NCBI RefSeq assembly: GCF_028583425.1
Contig: NC_072801.1
Location: 58,481,766 to 58,545,765, forward strand
Direction of reading: 5' to 3'
Source: Eublepharis macularius
Taxonomy: Eukaryota > Chordata > Lepidosauria > Squamata > Eublepharidae
DNA length: 64,000 nucleotides
Below the pieces are notes generated by a model. It saw nothing but the letters and a program-made list of their open reading frames with translations. It did no database searches and was not told where the DNA came from. Below, one piece after another: positions 12,101 to 22,720 of the stretch. Each line of letters opens with the position of its first letter. Positions within the stretch are counted from its first letter, which is position 1. Both the position numbers and the translations under genes were made by a program.

Positions 12101-14039
12101 CTTAGAATATGACGGCAAAAGGGAGGGTAAAATATTAGCACCTAGTCTGCCATTGAATTAGAAGGCATCTCAATTGATTGAATAGGGTTTAGATTGATGG
12201 GTGAACGTGGTATTTTAGGTAGGGGAGGGTGTCCTAGTGTATTACAGTATGTACAATCACATTTTGATAAATTATTTCTGTTCACCTGATTTAGCATGAC
12301 AGCACCTTAATTGCTTTGCAAGGCGCACTAGGCATTTACAATGGTCACCCACCACCATATGCTGCCTGCCATGGATTCGAGTTCTACCAAGAAGGCAATG
12401 AGTATGTCCACTTGATTACTTTTATTTAAAAACATGGGGATTGGGTGTGTCCTGCAATTATTCCTCCAAATACACAGAAATAGTAGTTGTAGGCATTTGC
12501 TGGCACATTCGTAGAAGCCAGACAGCGATACTGACCGCTGATGCAATATCCTGTTACTAGTTTTAAAAATTAAAGTTTTCCAGCTCACCAAGAGGAAAGG
12601 TTATATTAATGCCTAACCATCATAAGCCAGAAGGGGCCTGAGTGCCCTGCAATGCTTGGTCAGCCTTCCTATCACAAGTAGGAACTAATACATTATACAA
12701 AATTGTTTTGAACAGGCTGCAAAATTTTGAATTGTTTAAAAGTAGATTATATATAGTTTCTCTCTGCCCTATATATGAATTTACCTTCCCCTCCCTTTAG
12801 TCAAATTTTTATTTGTTTAATTTTTAATATATTTTTATTTATTACTTATTAATAAATTTAAATTCCCTTTCTCTAAAGAACAGGACAGTGTACATGTTTT
12901 TTTCTTGAAAAACTTTCAAAGTAATTAACTTAAGGAACTCCCTGCCAGATTCTGAAGAAAGTCAGAGAAATCCATAGAGGGAGTTGAGCCAAGCCTGTGA
13001 AGCAGAACCTCCGTTTTCAGAGGCAGTGTACCTCTGGACATCAGTTACTATGGGGAAAAATCAGGGACATGCTTTTCCCCCTTTCACTACTTGGGAGCTG
13101 TCCAATTACATCTTGTTGGTCTCTATAACAAGATGCTGTATTAGGCTAATTTTTAGATCAGCTAGGCTTTTATCACATTCCTGTCCAACAACCCTGTATG
13201 GTAGGTTAGGATGAGTAACTGGTCCAGTATCACCCTATAAGCTTTCTGGCAGTTTTCCAAGGTTAACACACTCATCACATCGCAGACTCTTTTCCTACAT
13301 CATCTCTTCTGGGAAAGGCAGTACCTAAGTCCAAAGCACTTAACTTCAGCCAAGCACCCTTGCAGCATAAATCTGCCCTGCAGTCACTTATTAGCAACTC
13401 TAGTTGCTGATGCTTAAGTGCAGAGCAGAGGAGGTTAATGAGGAAGCTGTGGAAGGTTGTTAAGGGCTGGAGGGGAAGGAAAGCACTATGTCTCTGAGGA
13501 ACTCTTCTGCAGGTGACCACAGGCCCAGAGAAGCATCTTCAACTGTTCTCATTTTCTCCTCTCATTCCAGTTCATTCAGCGTCTCCATGTTCTACCGTAA
13601 TGAAAGCGGACAGCAGCCCCAAACGTTAGCCTTGCCCGGCTGCCCCACACCTTGTCCTCTGCCACTCTTCATTCACCTTACACGTGCAGTTGTACCCCAG
13701 GACTGGGATGCTGAATGTCAAAACCCTCAAGGAGGGGGGCCAGGTAAGAAGAGACTACATTTTCCCCAACCTCATTTCCCTTTTCCCCTACCTTGGTTTT
13801 CCTCGAGTAAAGGAGTCAGGCAAGTTCCACTTATACCGGCTCCTCTATTTTGTTTGCAGGACGCACCGTAACTGCTTTGGCTGTGATAGTAGGTCTGCTG
13901 AGCATGGCATTAGTTTGCATGTGTGTCTTGTACTGGAGAAGGTGAGAAGATGGGCCAATGGCAACAAGAAAACCTCATATTCAAATAAAGCCAGTCACTT
14001 CTGTTTTCCAGAACATGCAGTTTAGTAGCGGCCTACTAG
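3115..14039 (+). CDS. ACP4: ACP4-type acid phosphatase, 12 exons, frame broken in exon 6
   Basis: Histidine acid phosphatase, a type I membrane protein of the lysosomal/testicular acid phosphatase family; human ACP4 loss causes enamel defects. Exons with consensus splice sites: 3115-3213, 3887-3982, 4181-4267, 6414-6551, 6997-7095, 9472-9572, 9651-9783, 11027-11109, 12295-12401, 13571-13743, 13860-13941, 14012-14039. The signal peptide is in exon 1, the catalytic RHGDR motif in exon 2 and the second catalytic motif (SAHDS) spans exons 8/9. Sequons include NYT, NFS and NES, and exon 11 encodes one transmembrane helix. Phrases such as [14 protein letters not shown] and [12 protein letters not shown] match ACP4 better than ACP2. 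The ATG at 3115 is preferred because a TATA box lies just upstream, which makes the in-frame ATG at 3037 untranscribed. Oddity: exon 6 carries a 14-bp tandem duplication (9512-9539) that leads to a stop after about 194 residues, against roughly 403 without it. Whether this is a real lesion, a variant or an assembly error is unknown. The last 70-bp intron is the weakest call. Confidence 0.88.
4932..5165 (+). mobile_element. tRNA-derived SINE
   Basis: The head AGCCAGTTTGCTATAGTGG resembles an A box. It is followed by CCACTCCTCCACTTGAAGCC, GGGTGACCTTGGGTCAGTCA and the L2-like tail GTGGTATATAAATTGAATG. In ACP4 intron 4 region upstream of exon 4. Confidence 0.75.
5940..6025 (-). mobile_element. 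Penelope-like fragment, reverse
   Basis: Read on the - strand it contains CTGAAGAAATGAGC, a stem partner GCTCAC and then GAAGCTCATAC and GTTAGTCTTATAG. It lies in intron 3 of ACP4. Confidence 0.6.
7418..7612 (+). mobile_element. tRNA-derived SINE of the reptile GCATCTGCTTTGC type
   Basis: GGCTCAGCGGCACAGCATCT, then GTGATGTGAAGAACCTC and the tail GTGTAAGGGAGCTTCACGT. This resembles Sauria-type SINEs; the family name is inferred from memory. Confidence 0.65.
7677..7880 (+). mobile_element. tRNA-derived SINE, diverged
   Basis: GATGTAGTGGTTAAATGAG head, GCTGGTTCAAATCTCAC B box-like motif and a CAGAAAAGCGGTATACAC tail. Confidence 0.6.
8990..9240 (+). mobile_element. CR1-type LINE 3' fragment
   Basis: GTGGCCATCACTACATCCTG, GTGCCACAAGTTAAGTATG and GGGGAAGTGCTTTCTTTG follow the conserved 3' end of CR1 LINEs. 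In ACP4 intron 5. Confidence 0.6.
9512..9539 (+). repeat. 14-bp tandem duplication inside ACP4 exon 6
   Basis: GAGCAACTGACCCT occurs twice in a row. One copy would keep exon 6 at 87 nt (29 codons, phase 0 on both sides, as the flanking exons require). Two copies make it 101 nt and put a TGA in frame within the second copy. There is no spare splice site in the exon that would remove it. Confidence 0.9.
11215..11395 (-). mobile_element. tRNA-derived SINE, reverse
   Basis: Reverse-strand features: TTTTATCCTCATAGTAACGC, GATTCGAACCTTGG (B box complement) and TCTAACCACTATACTAGT (A box complement). Confidence 0.65.
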
Positions 14040-14793
14040 GCCCTGTAGCGCAAGAGATGCTGGGAGGGAACAGCAACAGCTCATAGTCAAGAAACCAGCC
14101 TCTCTGCACCGTGCTAGGAGAGATTCAGTATAAATAATTCTTATTTCCTCCTCTCCTCCACTTTCTTCTTAATAGCATACATAGTTCTCCTTTCCTCCCC
14201 TTCTTCTCCTAAGAATCTTGTGATATAGGGGAGGCGGAGAGAACATGACCAGCCCAAGGTTCCCCCACCCCAAAACAATGTTCTCCCAGTCCTACTCAAA
14301 CACAACTACTTCCCCTGCTGGCTGTATGGAAAGTGAAAATAAGGCACCTATTGCATATCGTCCTGTCTGCGTGATACTCATGTATGTGCAGTTCAGTCTC
14401 CTGCACACAAACTTCCCCAGGGGGGGCACTGGGGGAAGTTGAGAGCTACACTATGTGGGCCCAATTGACCAAGATAATTTTTAGGAATCAGGGCTGTACA
14501 TGCTCCTTTTCAGTATCTGATGTTCCCACACCTAAGAGTTTTGCTCACTAGCAATTTTACTGCTATTCAGGGAAAACAAGCAAAGGCAGTTCTTAGAAAG
14601 AGAACGGTAGTGCCAGCTGGGTTAAGCACAGCATAAAAGCTGTGTATAATTTGCAAATGTGTGTGGAGCTGGGTTATTCTTTAATATTCAGCAATGCCAC
14701 TTGAATGCACGTCTCTCATTCCCACTTCTAATCACTCCTGTCTTCCATTACCTCACCATCTAGTTCCTCCGGTCTCTTCCTCCAAAGTTAAAC

Positions 14794-14799
14794 TTTATT
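14794..14799 (-). terminator. Polyadenylation signal for the minus-strand gene
   Basis: AATAAA when read on the - strand, about 720 bases past the stop codon of the small minus-strand gene and before the ACP4 3' end, so it is well placed for convergent transcription units. Confidence 0.3.
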
Positions 14800-15519
14800 A
14801 AAACAAAGCATAAGTTATGCTAAAGAAACAGACATTCAGACATTAAGTTCAAACTACTTTGAGCATTTTACTGATCATACAGAATACCCAACAATTCCTG
14901 TCTGAAGGGATTAGTACAAAACTAGATGTGTGGGAAAATCCAATTTTAAAAAGCTTCTGGATTTCTGCAGGGCCAGCCCCATCACTTGGTATCTTGAGAG
15001 TTTATCCCAAGAACTGGGACATCAGCTTGCCTGAGACTAAACGGTAAGAAATATGCATTAAGCTTTAGCTCCAGGGCTGCTGTATATACTCCCAACAGAC
15101 AACCTAAGGTATCACTGTTCTTTCCCAGAAATCCAAGTGGCTTCGGGGACTGAATCTGGCCAACATGCCTGCAAAGTCCTAGTGCCTCCTGCCAGTTAAA
15201 ATTCTATATCCAAACCAAAAATTGTTTAATTCTTGTTTTTAATTAGGACCAACCAAAATTATATGCATGCTTTCTCAAGTTTTCTAGAACTTCAGAAAGG
15301 AGGGAGTGGGGAGAAAGAAATTATGATTCAGGTCCTATACATTTGTTTGCATCCTGTGTAGAATGCAGATAGATCTGAATAAAATGGTGCTGAGCGGAGG
15401 TGGTATCAGGTTGCACTCTTTAGCATTCTAGAAAGAAAGGATAATGGCAGCCTTCGTATGCAAAAATAAAAACCAGTAGCCAGTATCTCTCCACCACCAA
15501 ATAGAACACTCAAGTCCTT

Positions 15520-18500
15520 TTAAAGGTCCTGGAGTCTGTCAGGATCAACTGGAGGCCACCATTGTTTCTGAATCCCAGCAAACCAAACATCCACGCTGAT
15601 AGCAGCTCCACCCAACACCAACACAACACCATCTATTCCAACCTGCCAGGCATTCTACATACCAGGCAGAAGAGAGACCTTAAGATCAGGATTTAGTTTC
15701 TCCCCCATCCACAATTTAACTGGAGATTCCTAGGGCTAGACCAGGGACTTTTTGTATGCAGGGCAAGCACTGAGCCACTAACCTGTGATGTCTTCCATGT
15801 GGCACAGCTGTGCTTGCAGTGCACTTTGTTTGGCCCCCTTCCCCTCAATCCCAAGCAGCCTCTTATACCTGCAAGCTCTCAGACATGGATCAGGTTGCGT
15901 CCTTCTAAGAAACAACACTGAAAGGCCTGGGTTTGGAAGACTCCGTAACCAATCTGCAGAGGAAAAAAAAAAAGCAAACTGATCAACAAAGTAGAATTCC
16001 CTGCAACGCTAGGATCCATATCACCAACAGTACAAAATTCCCACCCCCCATTTTTGACCCTGATCATCTTTGCCATTTTGTGCATCTCTTTGCCCAAATT
16101 ACAGGTCTCCTTTCAATGAGTTGTTCTCTGGTTGCTACCCCTTGAGCAGAGGCTGTTGAAAACTTGAAAGTATAACAGGACAAAAGATTCATCACCTGTT
16201 CAAGTTTTAATTGCATTTGCAAAGTATATCCCACTTCCTTTCTCCCATATATCTATCTTCATTGTGCCAATCATGCTTTTTACAACCCTGTAGGGCTAAC
16301 TACATATTACATGCTAAGGAACAATGCTCTAATGCTGCTTTTTAAAGAGAAAAGCAGCTGGGGAAAGGCCATAACCCTTCCCTGTTCAACTCTTCTGCAT
16401 TCCAATTCGTCCCCCGCATTGCCGTTTTTCTCCCACAGGTCTCTAGATACATGTTTACGAGTAAAATGTGGGGAAGAGAATATTGAAAGGCAAAGCAGCC
16501 ACTGGGGAAAGCAATGTATTGCTTCCTGCATCTTCTCCACTCTAAATTCTCACCCCCTTAAGTTTTTGGTTGTTTTTTTTTTAAAAAAAGGGGTGTAATT
16601 TTGTTCCACATTTCCAATTTAATTTAATTTATTATATTTATATTCCGCCCTCCCCGCTTTCGCAGGCTCAGGGCGGATAACAAATACAAACATCATTAAA
16701 AACATTTAAAAACATTAAATATTCCAAGTGGTAACAATTCAGGTATTTGCCTAGAGACCTGCCACTAACTAAAAGGCATAGCTTCCTTTATGGTGTCTCC
16801 AGACCTATGTATTACTTTTAAGACTACAGCAGTCTCAGGGCTTGGAATCCATGGCCACTTCAACATGCGAAGTACACGATTGCATAAACGCTATCTGTTT
16901 CAGAACCCCCTCAGTCTCCTGGGGTGTCAAGTCCCCAGGAGGCACAGATGACTTCATGGAGCTCAGAGCCCAGTGCTGACATCATCGGGGGACTTCTTCC
17001 ACCCTGAGCTTTGTTCTTTTGCTCCTCCAGCATCTTCCTTCTACTACTTTTCTGGCAGTCGCTCCAAGTGAACTCCCGCCAACCTTTCTTACCTTATTCT
17101 GACAGCGGATGCCCCTGAAGGCAGCCATATTTTCCACAATGTGGTAATCTTCATCCTGGGGAGATCGTCAGGCCCAGGCCCCAAAAGGCTGGCACCATCT
17201 ACCAAGAACAAAGCAACTTTAGTTAGCAGCCAGAAATGAATAGCAATTCTTTGTCTATTCAGTCCCTCACTATGTAAGTAACCCTTCTGAGTGGCTTGGA
17301 GGAAGGGGGCAGAGAAAGATGGGTCACCTCCCAGATAGTCACAATCAAAATTTATGGTTCTGAGAGGAGAGCAAAGAAATAGGGTGTTCCTACTTCCAGA
17401 AGTGTCTTGCCTCTCCCTGCCCCTTCAGGACATAAAACTACATCTTCATATTTTTAAATTAATAAACCACTCAATTTCTGTATGAAACGCCCATTAGAAT
17501 TCCCTCTAAGGACCAGTACTTGAAATATAGGGAGAGGTGCGAGATTCTGAATGAATTAAGGCCAATAAACTCAAGCACTGGTAAGGAAGCACAGAGGAGA
17601 AAGAGGCAAAACCCTCTTATTTAAGCACCTCAACAAGACAAACAAAATGGCAAAAGGAGGAGAATGTTGCCTTGCTTCCCCACAAACTGCATCTCGATGG
17701 GAGGGCAAGTCACACTAAAAGCCTGGTGCCCCACCTCAACCAGGGATTCTACTCCTCAGTCCCCTCATGATGTCAAGGACATGGGGGAGGCACAAGTCAT
17801 CGCCACAGCAATCCGAGCCCAGTGCTAACATCATTGGAGGAACCCTGTTATCATGTATAACTAACATCCTGGATTGACTGTAATGTCTGAAAGGAAGTAT
17901 CAAGCCATCGAGGAAAGACTGATGTGGGAAACTTTCTACTTGAAGGAAAACATATCTGGAATTTCCGCATGTTTTGCCTTCCTTGTTACAAATGATTCTG
18001 GGTTACTCGAGGAGACACCTTGTTCTTACACAAGGCTGGGCCAGGCCTGTGCAGTGCACAAAGCACACCCAATGCACGCAGCTCTGCCTCAAAGAGAAAG
18101 ACCCAAAGTGCAGTTACTTTTGAAACCACCACGATTCGCTGAAGCACAATCCAAAGAGGCAACTCCTCCCCAAGGTAATGCTTACCCAGTATAATAAGAT
18201 CACAAAAGGACTGGTGGCCTCAAATTCATGCTTCATCATTTGCAGTGGGTGTGGGTGAAAAGAAGAGCACCTGCAAGGAAGACAGGTGTGTGCAATAACT
18301 CACACAGACCAGGACCCCACCCCTCTTTTCCCAGACATCTCCCGTTTTCAACTTCAGTTTCTTTAAACACTGCAATTCTGCCCTTAAGTGCTCTCTTCTT
18401 TAACCCTACAGAACAGCACTTATTAGTTTCTTCTTCCCATATGCACGACCCCCTCCTCACTTCTTCAAGAGAATAACCTCGCTAAGACCCACACAGCTTC

Positions 18501-18848
18501 CCCTGCCCATGCACGTCTCCTCCGCCTATTCAACCTCAGCACCTTTACAGCGAAATCTCTCTCCCAGGGCAAAACCTCTACGCGGGTTTCTTTTCCGCAC
18601 GATTACATGCCGACAGCGACTTCTTTCACCACACGTCCATCTCCTCCTAAACAGCCCTGATCCCAGCCCCCACACAGCTCTTCCTGAGATTCCTACCTCC
18701 AATTCTCCTGCTGCTTTCTCCCCTCGTGCAAGGCAGGCAGACACTCCAAGTGTCCCAGTAGTAAATTGCCCATTACATTGGACAGTAAAATGCCTGCTAA
18801 ACCCGGGGTTCCCTCACCCCCACACACACACCTTCGCCACGGCGCCAT
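15520..18848 (-). CDS. Unrecognised small four-exon gene, single-pass membrane protein candidate
   Basis: Assembled on the - strand from exons 18832-18848, 18186-18270, 17093-17155 and 15520-15654 (TAA at 15520-15522). Phases agree at every junction (2, 0, 0). Donors are GTGTGT, GTAAGC and GTAAGA; acceptors follow pyrimidine-rich tracts. The ORF is about 99 codons from an ATG at 18848, or 56 codons if translation starts at the Met in exon 3 (MAAFRGIRC). The last exon encodes a hydrophobic stretch (about GIDGVVLVLGGAAISVDVW) followed by a Trp/Pro-rich tail, as in one-pass membrane microproteins. An alternative terminal exon (15879-15953, with a very strong acceptor) would also fit in phase. 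A poly(A) signal for this strand lies at 14794-14799. I do not recognise the family. The first two exons could be untranslated, and the whole could be a non-coding transcript. The gene converges on ACP4. Confidence 0.42.
16615..16760 (-). mobile_element. L2-type LINE 3' end, reverse
   Basis: TATTCCGCCCTCCCCGCTTT and GGCTCAGGGCGGATAACAA are the complement of the conserved 3' end; the TTTAATTTAATT run at the start is the reversed tail. Confidence 0.55.
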
Positions 18849-18869
18849 TGAAGAAAGGCCAAAACTACC

Positions 18870-19060
18870 GCACGTGGCTCTTTTATACTTCCACTCTCCT
18901 CTTCCCCCTCCCTTTCCGGATGGAACTCTCCTACCTTCCAGTTTGCTATTTGCACATGCGCCTAATTGAGGTGGGCTCGCCGGGCCCTCCTGCCTCGCAG
19001 TTTCGCTGATGCGCATGCGCAAAAGGAAGTGGGCTGGTGGGGTTGGTAAAGGCGAATGAG
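18870..19060 (-). promoter_or_regulatory. CpG-containing promoter with NRF1-like and TATA-like motifs
   Basis: The palindrome TGCGCATGCGCA at 19010-19021 matches the NRF1 consensus. A second, weaker GCACATGCGCC site lies near 18952, and an ETS-like GGAAGTG at about 19026. A TATAAAAG reads on the - strand at 18880-18887, just before the candidate first exon. Local GC and CpG content are higher than in the surroundings. NRF1 plus ETS sites are typical of housekeeping and mitochondrial genes, which supports a real transcript on the - strand. Confidence 0.5.
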
Positions 19061-19164
19061 TCGGTTGCTGCTCCTTTTCGTAGCTTCCTGTTCGTGTTGT
19101 TCAGATTAGTCGTTGAAGAGTACGTCTCTTATGCACTTGTTTTGAACGGCAGGACTAAGTTTGT

Positions 19165-19496
19165 TTGCCAACTCTCGTTTGGAAATTCCTGGAGATTTTG
19201 AAGGGGGGGGGAAGGGCAGGGATTTGGGAGGAATCAGTAGCATATAATGCTATAGAGTTCACCCACCAAAGCAGTCATTTTCTGTTATCTGAAGAAGTGA
19301 GCTGTAGCTCACGAAAGCTCATACCCTACCGCAAATTTTGTTCCTCTTATAGGTGTTCCTGGACGCTTGTTCTTTTCTACTTCTACAGACAAACATGGCT
19401 ACCCATCTTGATTTTCTCCAGGGAAACTGATCCTCGTAGCCTAGAGATTAGTAGTAAATTGCCAGGCCCTGCCTGGAGGTTGGCAACCTTAGTACT
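19165..19496. mobile_element. TAGGG-type MITE split by a Penelope-like insertion
   Basis: The left part (about 19165-19281) and right part (about 19420-19496, ending GGTTGGCAACCTTAG) are the two halves of one MITE. Between them lies a Penelope-like fragment, with ATTTTC at both junctions as a probable target duplication. Confidence 0.75.
19284..19416 (+). mobile_element. Penelope-like element fragment with hammerhead signature
   Basis: CTGAAGA at 19289-19295, then a perfect 6-bp stem GTGAGC/GCTCAC with a 4-base loop, then GAAA at 19313-19316. This is the hammerhead core layout known from Penelope-like retroelements. The family's usual tail (TTATAGGTGTTCCTGGA, GCTACCCATCTTGA) follows. Confidence 0.7.
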
Positions 19497-19675
19497 AAAG
19501 TATGGTTCACACATGTAAGTTTTCAGAGCCTTCCCGATTGCCACTGAGGCTGTAGCGCTCCACGCCACAAAGGTTTCTGTACTCTTTAGCCTTTTAATTA
19601 TTACTGTATTTCTAGGGAGGCCAAAATTTCTGCTGAAATGTTCCCTTGCTGGTCTCAGCGATTCCATTTTTTTAA

Positions 19676-19850
19676 AAGTGGGTAGCCGTGTTAGTCTGCA
19701 GTAGAACTGTATTGGCACCTTAAGAGACCAACAAGATTTTCAAGTTTTTTGCAGAAGTATTTTCAGAAGGGAATTTTAGACTTTTGAAAGTGTATACCAT
19801 GAAAGTCTTCTTGGTCTCTAAGGTGCCACTGGAGTCAAATCCTGCTTATA
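19676..19850. mobile_element. Penelope-like head-to-head pair
   Basis: A reverse unit (GGCACCTTAAGAGACCAACAAG) is followed by a forward unit ending TCTCTAAGGTGCCACTGGAG, so the two tails point outwards. Confidence 0.6.
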
Positions 19851-19951
19851 AAAAAAATCTTATAGCAGTTCTCCAAGTGGGATGGGGGCTTCCCAAGGAC
19901 ATTTGGTGAGGTTGTGGCAGAGGCAAGATTTAAAGCAAGGACTGTCTAGTT

Positions 19952-20379
19952 CAGTGTTTCTCAACCATTTTCCGACCATGGCCCCCTTCCGACCTTGTTT
20001 CCTTCCTGTGGCCCCCCCTGTCCTACCGGTATAAAGGTAGCTATTTTATATGCCAATAAAGGTGTTGTACTTGAAGGTTGCTATTTCAATGTCTTGTTTG
20101 TAAATTGCGCTTTTTCTTCCTCATATGGAATACCCCTGCTCTTTAGCTCCTCCTAGTGGAGTCAGGGTTACACTTGCATGAAGAAACAGTACCCCACACA
20201 CTTGTCTTTTCTGTTTTCTTTTCTCAGTCACTTCTCTGTTTTCTTCACTTCTTACTTCCCTCTGTGGCCCCCTAGTCTCATGCCGTGCCCCCCCATTTAT
20301 GCAGTTTTTACCTGTGGCCCCCTTGGAATATCCTGTGGCCCCCCTGGGGGGCCATATGGCCCTAGGTTGAGAACCACTG
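19952..20379. mobile_element. CAGTG-ended hAT (Charlie-like) non-autonomous element
   Basis: Termini CAGTGTTTCTCAACC / GGTTGAGAACCACTG with a perfect 8-bp duplication GTCTAGTT (19944-19951 and 20380-20387). The interior is rich in GTGGCCCCC repeats. Confidence 0.93.
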
Positions 20380-20708
20380 GTCTAGTTTATAGATCTACAC
20401 AGAACTGAGACAATGGGATTTACTTCCAAGGAACTCTGTGCGTACAATTGCAGCTTTGGCTGCTATGCTATATTGGTTCTCGGAGTACCTGTCACCATCG
20501 AAAGCATTTCTGTGCAATTAAAATTATCAAAAGTAAAAGAATCCATCTTTTTTGTTTCATTAATAACTTGTTAATAAGCTATAATATTCCTCTTTGGGAA
20601 TCACCTGTAACATCTCTTCTCATGACTTCTGATACTCCAAATTCTTCCTCCATGACTACATCATTGAACACTGAGGCTGAAGTTGTTCATGGTTTCTATT
20701 TCCTTGCT

Positions 20709-20935
20709 TGCAGTTCGTATTACTGTTTATCCCACCCTTCTTCCTAGGAATTCAGAATGGCAAATGTGTTCTCCACACCTCCATTTTATCCTCATAACAG
20801 CCCTGTGAGGCTGATTAAATGGAAAGCAATTGCTCCAAGGTCACTCACTGAGCTTTATGGCTGTGTGAGGGCTTGAACCCAAGCCTCCCTGCCTCTAGTC
20901 TGTGTCACACTGGCAGTTCAGCTAAGAGTTAAGTG
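20709..20935 (-). mobile_element. tRNA-derived SINE, reverse
   Basis: TTTATCCCACCCTTCTTCC, CATAACAGCCCTGTGAGG and GGCTTGAACCCAAGCC in the order expected of a reverse copy. Confidence 0.65.
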
Positions 20936-22467
20936 TGTGTTCCATTTTCCTTGCATCTTCCTAAAGTTCTGGCGATCAGACCTAAGCTGTGAGTTCCATG
21001 TCTAGAACTCAGTTCCCAGGTACATGTGCGCATGTGATTCAGATTGTAGCTGGGTACATGGGTAATGGGGGATTAAGCTACCCCCTCCACATGTACTGAT
21101 GGCCAGCACATTTCCTCAACTGGGCAAATACTACCTCAATTCCAGGGATGTTTCAGGTCAGGAAAATGGCTTGGGAAGGAAGTTAAACAGTGTGGGCCTC
21201 CCCCTCCACAAAAAATCCCTTTGATTTGCACTGTGGTTATTCAGCAACTCGAACAATTCTATGCCCTAGTATAATTTTGGAGCCACCGCAAATCAGACAT
21301 CCATGACCAGGAACCTGTCCTCTACTCACAGTGTGATTGCATGAGTCCAAAGGTGGGACTGACAGCTATTTTGATTAAATATGTACTAAGATATTTTTAA
21401 TCTGTGCTTAGTTGTGTTATAATTAGCATTTCTTGTGCGAAGTCTGGGATCGTACAGTACATGCAGCGTTTTAGAAGATGTACATGATTACTTAGGCAGT
21501 GCCTAAGTCGTCATAAGGTAAATTCCAGAGCGGTAGCCATATTAGCCTCTTGCAGCCAAAAATAGCACAGAATCTTTGTGGCATAGTAAAGGCTCATGAA
21601 TTGATTGTGGCTTTGTACCCCTGAGAATGTGGGCCCTAGATCACACAAGCCTGTGCCACAGTCAATTTGTTAGTCTTTATAGTGCCACAAGGCTCTTTAC
21701 TATTATCATGAGGTACTATTATCATGAGGTACTACATCCACAGAGCAAGGATTCTCTTTTCCCGTTATTGCTCCTGGGACCAGTAGATTGTGGCAATATA
21801 TCATTATAATGTTATTGTGCTATAACACAATAGCAATTATGGAATGGCTGATAGAAAGCTGCCTATTATCATAGAAAGAAAATGGTACTAATGTGGGTGG
21901 GACCTAATGCTCTTGGGCTGCATTCTTTCTGGAAAGATCATAGCAGACCAAGTTTGAGAAAGGACGTAACAAGGATGGGGAAAGCCTTCACCTGCAAAGT
22001 GAATGATTAGATTATGACATTATAAGAACAAAAACAACATTGCTGCGTTTTGGAAGCCAAGGTGGAGAAAAACCTCTGTGTTAATTCACACTCTTAATAA
22101 TACTTAAAGAAGGGGTTGTTTCTTGGGACGTTAAATCGTTGATGGCCTTTGGAGGGACTCTTTCTTGCTGCAACCAGGAAAATCCGAAAAAAACAAGTCA
22201 CATGGACTAGCCGCCTCCTCTTCAATCAGTTCCTATCTTTTTTTAAAAAAAAAAATAAGTTGGAGACCGAAGAGTGTCAATGGCCAACAGAGCAACCAAG
22301 AATGAAAATGGTAAAAGAGAACCACACAATGGGTCTCTTGCAAGCCGAACACCCAAGACTGTATTGAAGTAAAAACACGTGAGCAGCGTGAGTTTCTGTG
22401 ATGGCACAGAATCCATTTTGCTGAAATATGCCAAGGCAACAAGTAAAAACATTGCCACCTGGAACAA

Positions 22468-22720
22468 GTGTTTTGCTCTGGGGGAGCTGAAACCTTGATG
22501 GCAGCCCCGCCTCTTGCTACCCTCGGTTTAGGGGTGCTCAGTACATGGTGCCGCCGCCTCCCAAGGGTTAAGCATATAGCTCAGGTCCATGGTCCTAAGA
22601 CATCACAACTGCGGGACTGCGGAGGACTTCAATGCTCTGGAAGGTTGGGGAACAAATGGATCACACCAATCTCATTCCCCCTCCTCGCTCTATGGGCACA
22701 GGAATTACACCTGATGTTTG
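22468..22720 (+). repeat. Unclassified interspersed repeat, block A copy 1
   Basis: GGTTTAGGGGTGCTCAGTAC, AGGTCCATGGTCC and GGGGAACAAATGGATCACAC recur in the same order and orientation at 31690-31990, at roughly 70% similarity by eye. No coding motif is recognised. Confidence 0.5.

Noticed and set aside
13488-14025. Separate small genes over ACP4 exons 10-12
   Set aside because: The frames are the exons plus intron read-through; splice sites explain them.
3115-14039. Calling the phosphatase ACP2
   Set aside because: The first gene could be ACP2 because a PACSIN gene follows. But its residues around exons 7-9 follow ACP4, DDB2 is absent from the interval, and the third gene is a 19q13-type neighbour.
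14859-15047. Possible + strand exon ending in AAACG/GTAAGA, and a possible - strand exon LRQADVPVL in the same place
   Set aside because: Only one good splice site on the + strand and no partner exons; on the - strand it would follow the better-supported terminal exon at 15520. Not enough support.
18509-19009. A 166-codon + strand open frame over the CpG-containing region
   Set aside because: Composition is Pro/Ser/His-rich with no family motif, it has no splice context, and it overlaps the minus-strand promoter; a GC-driven chance ORF.
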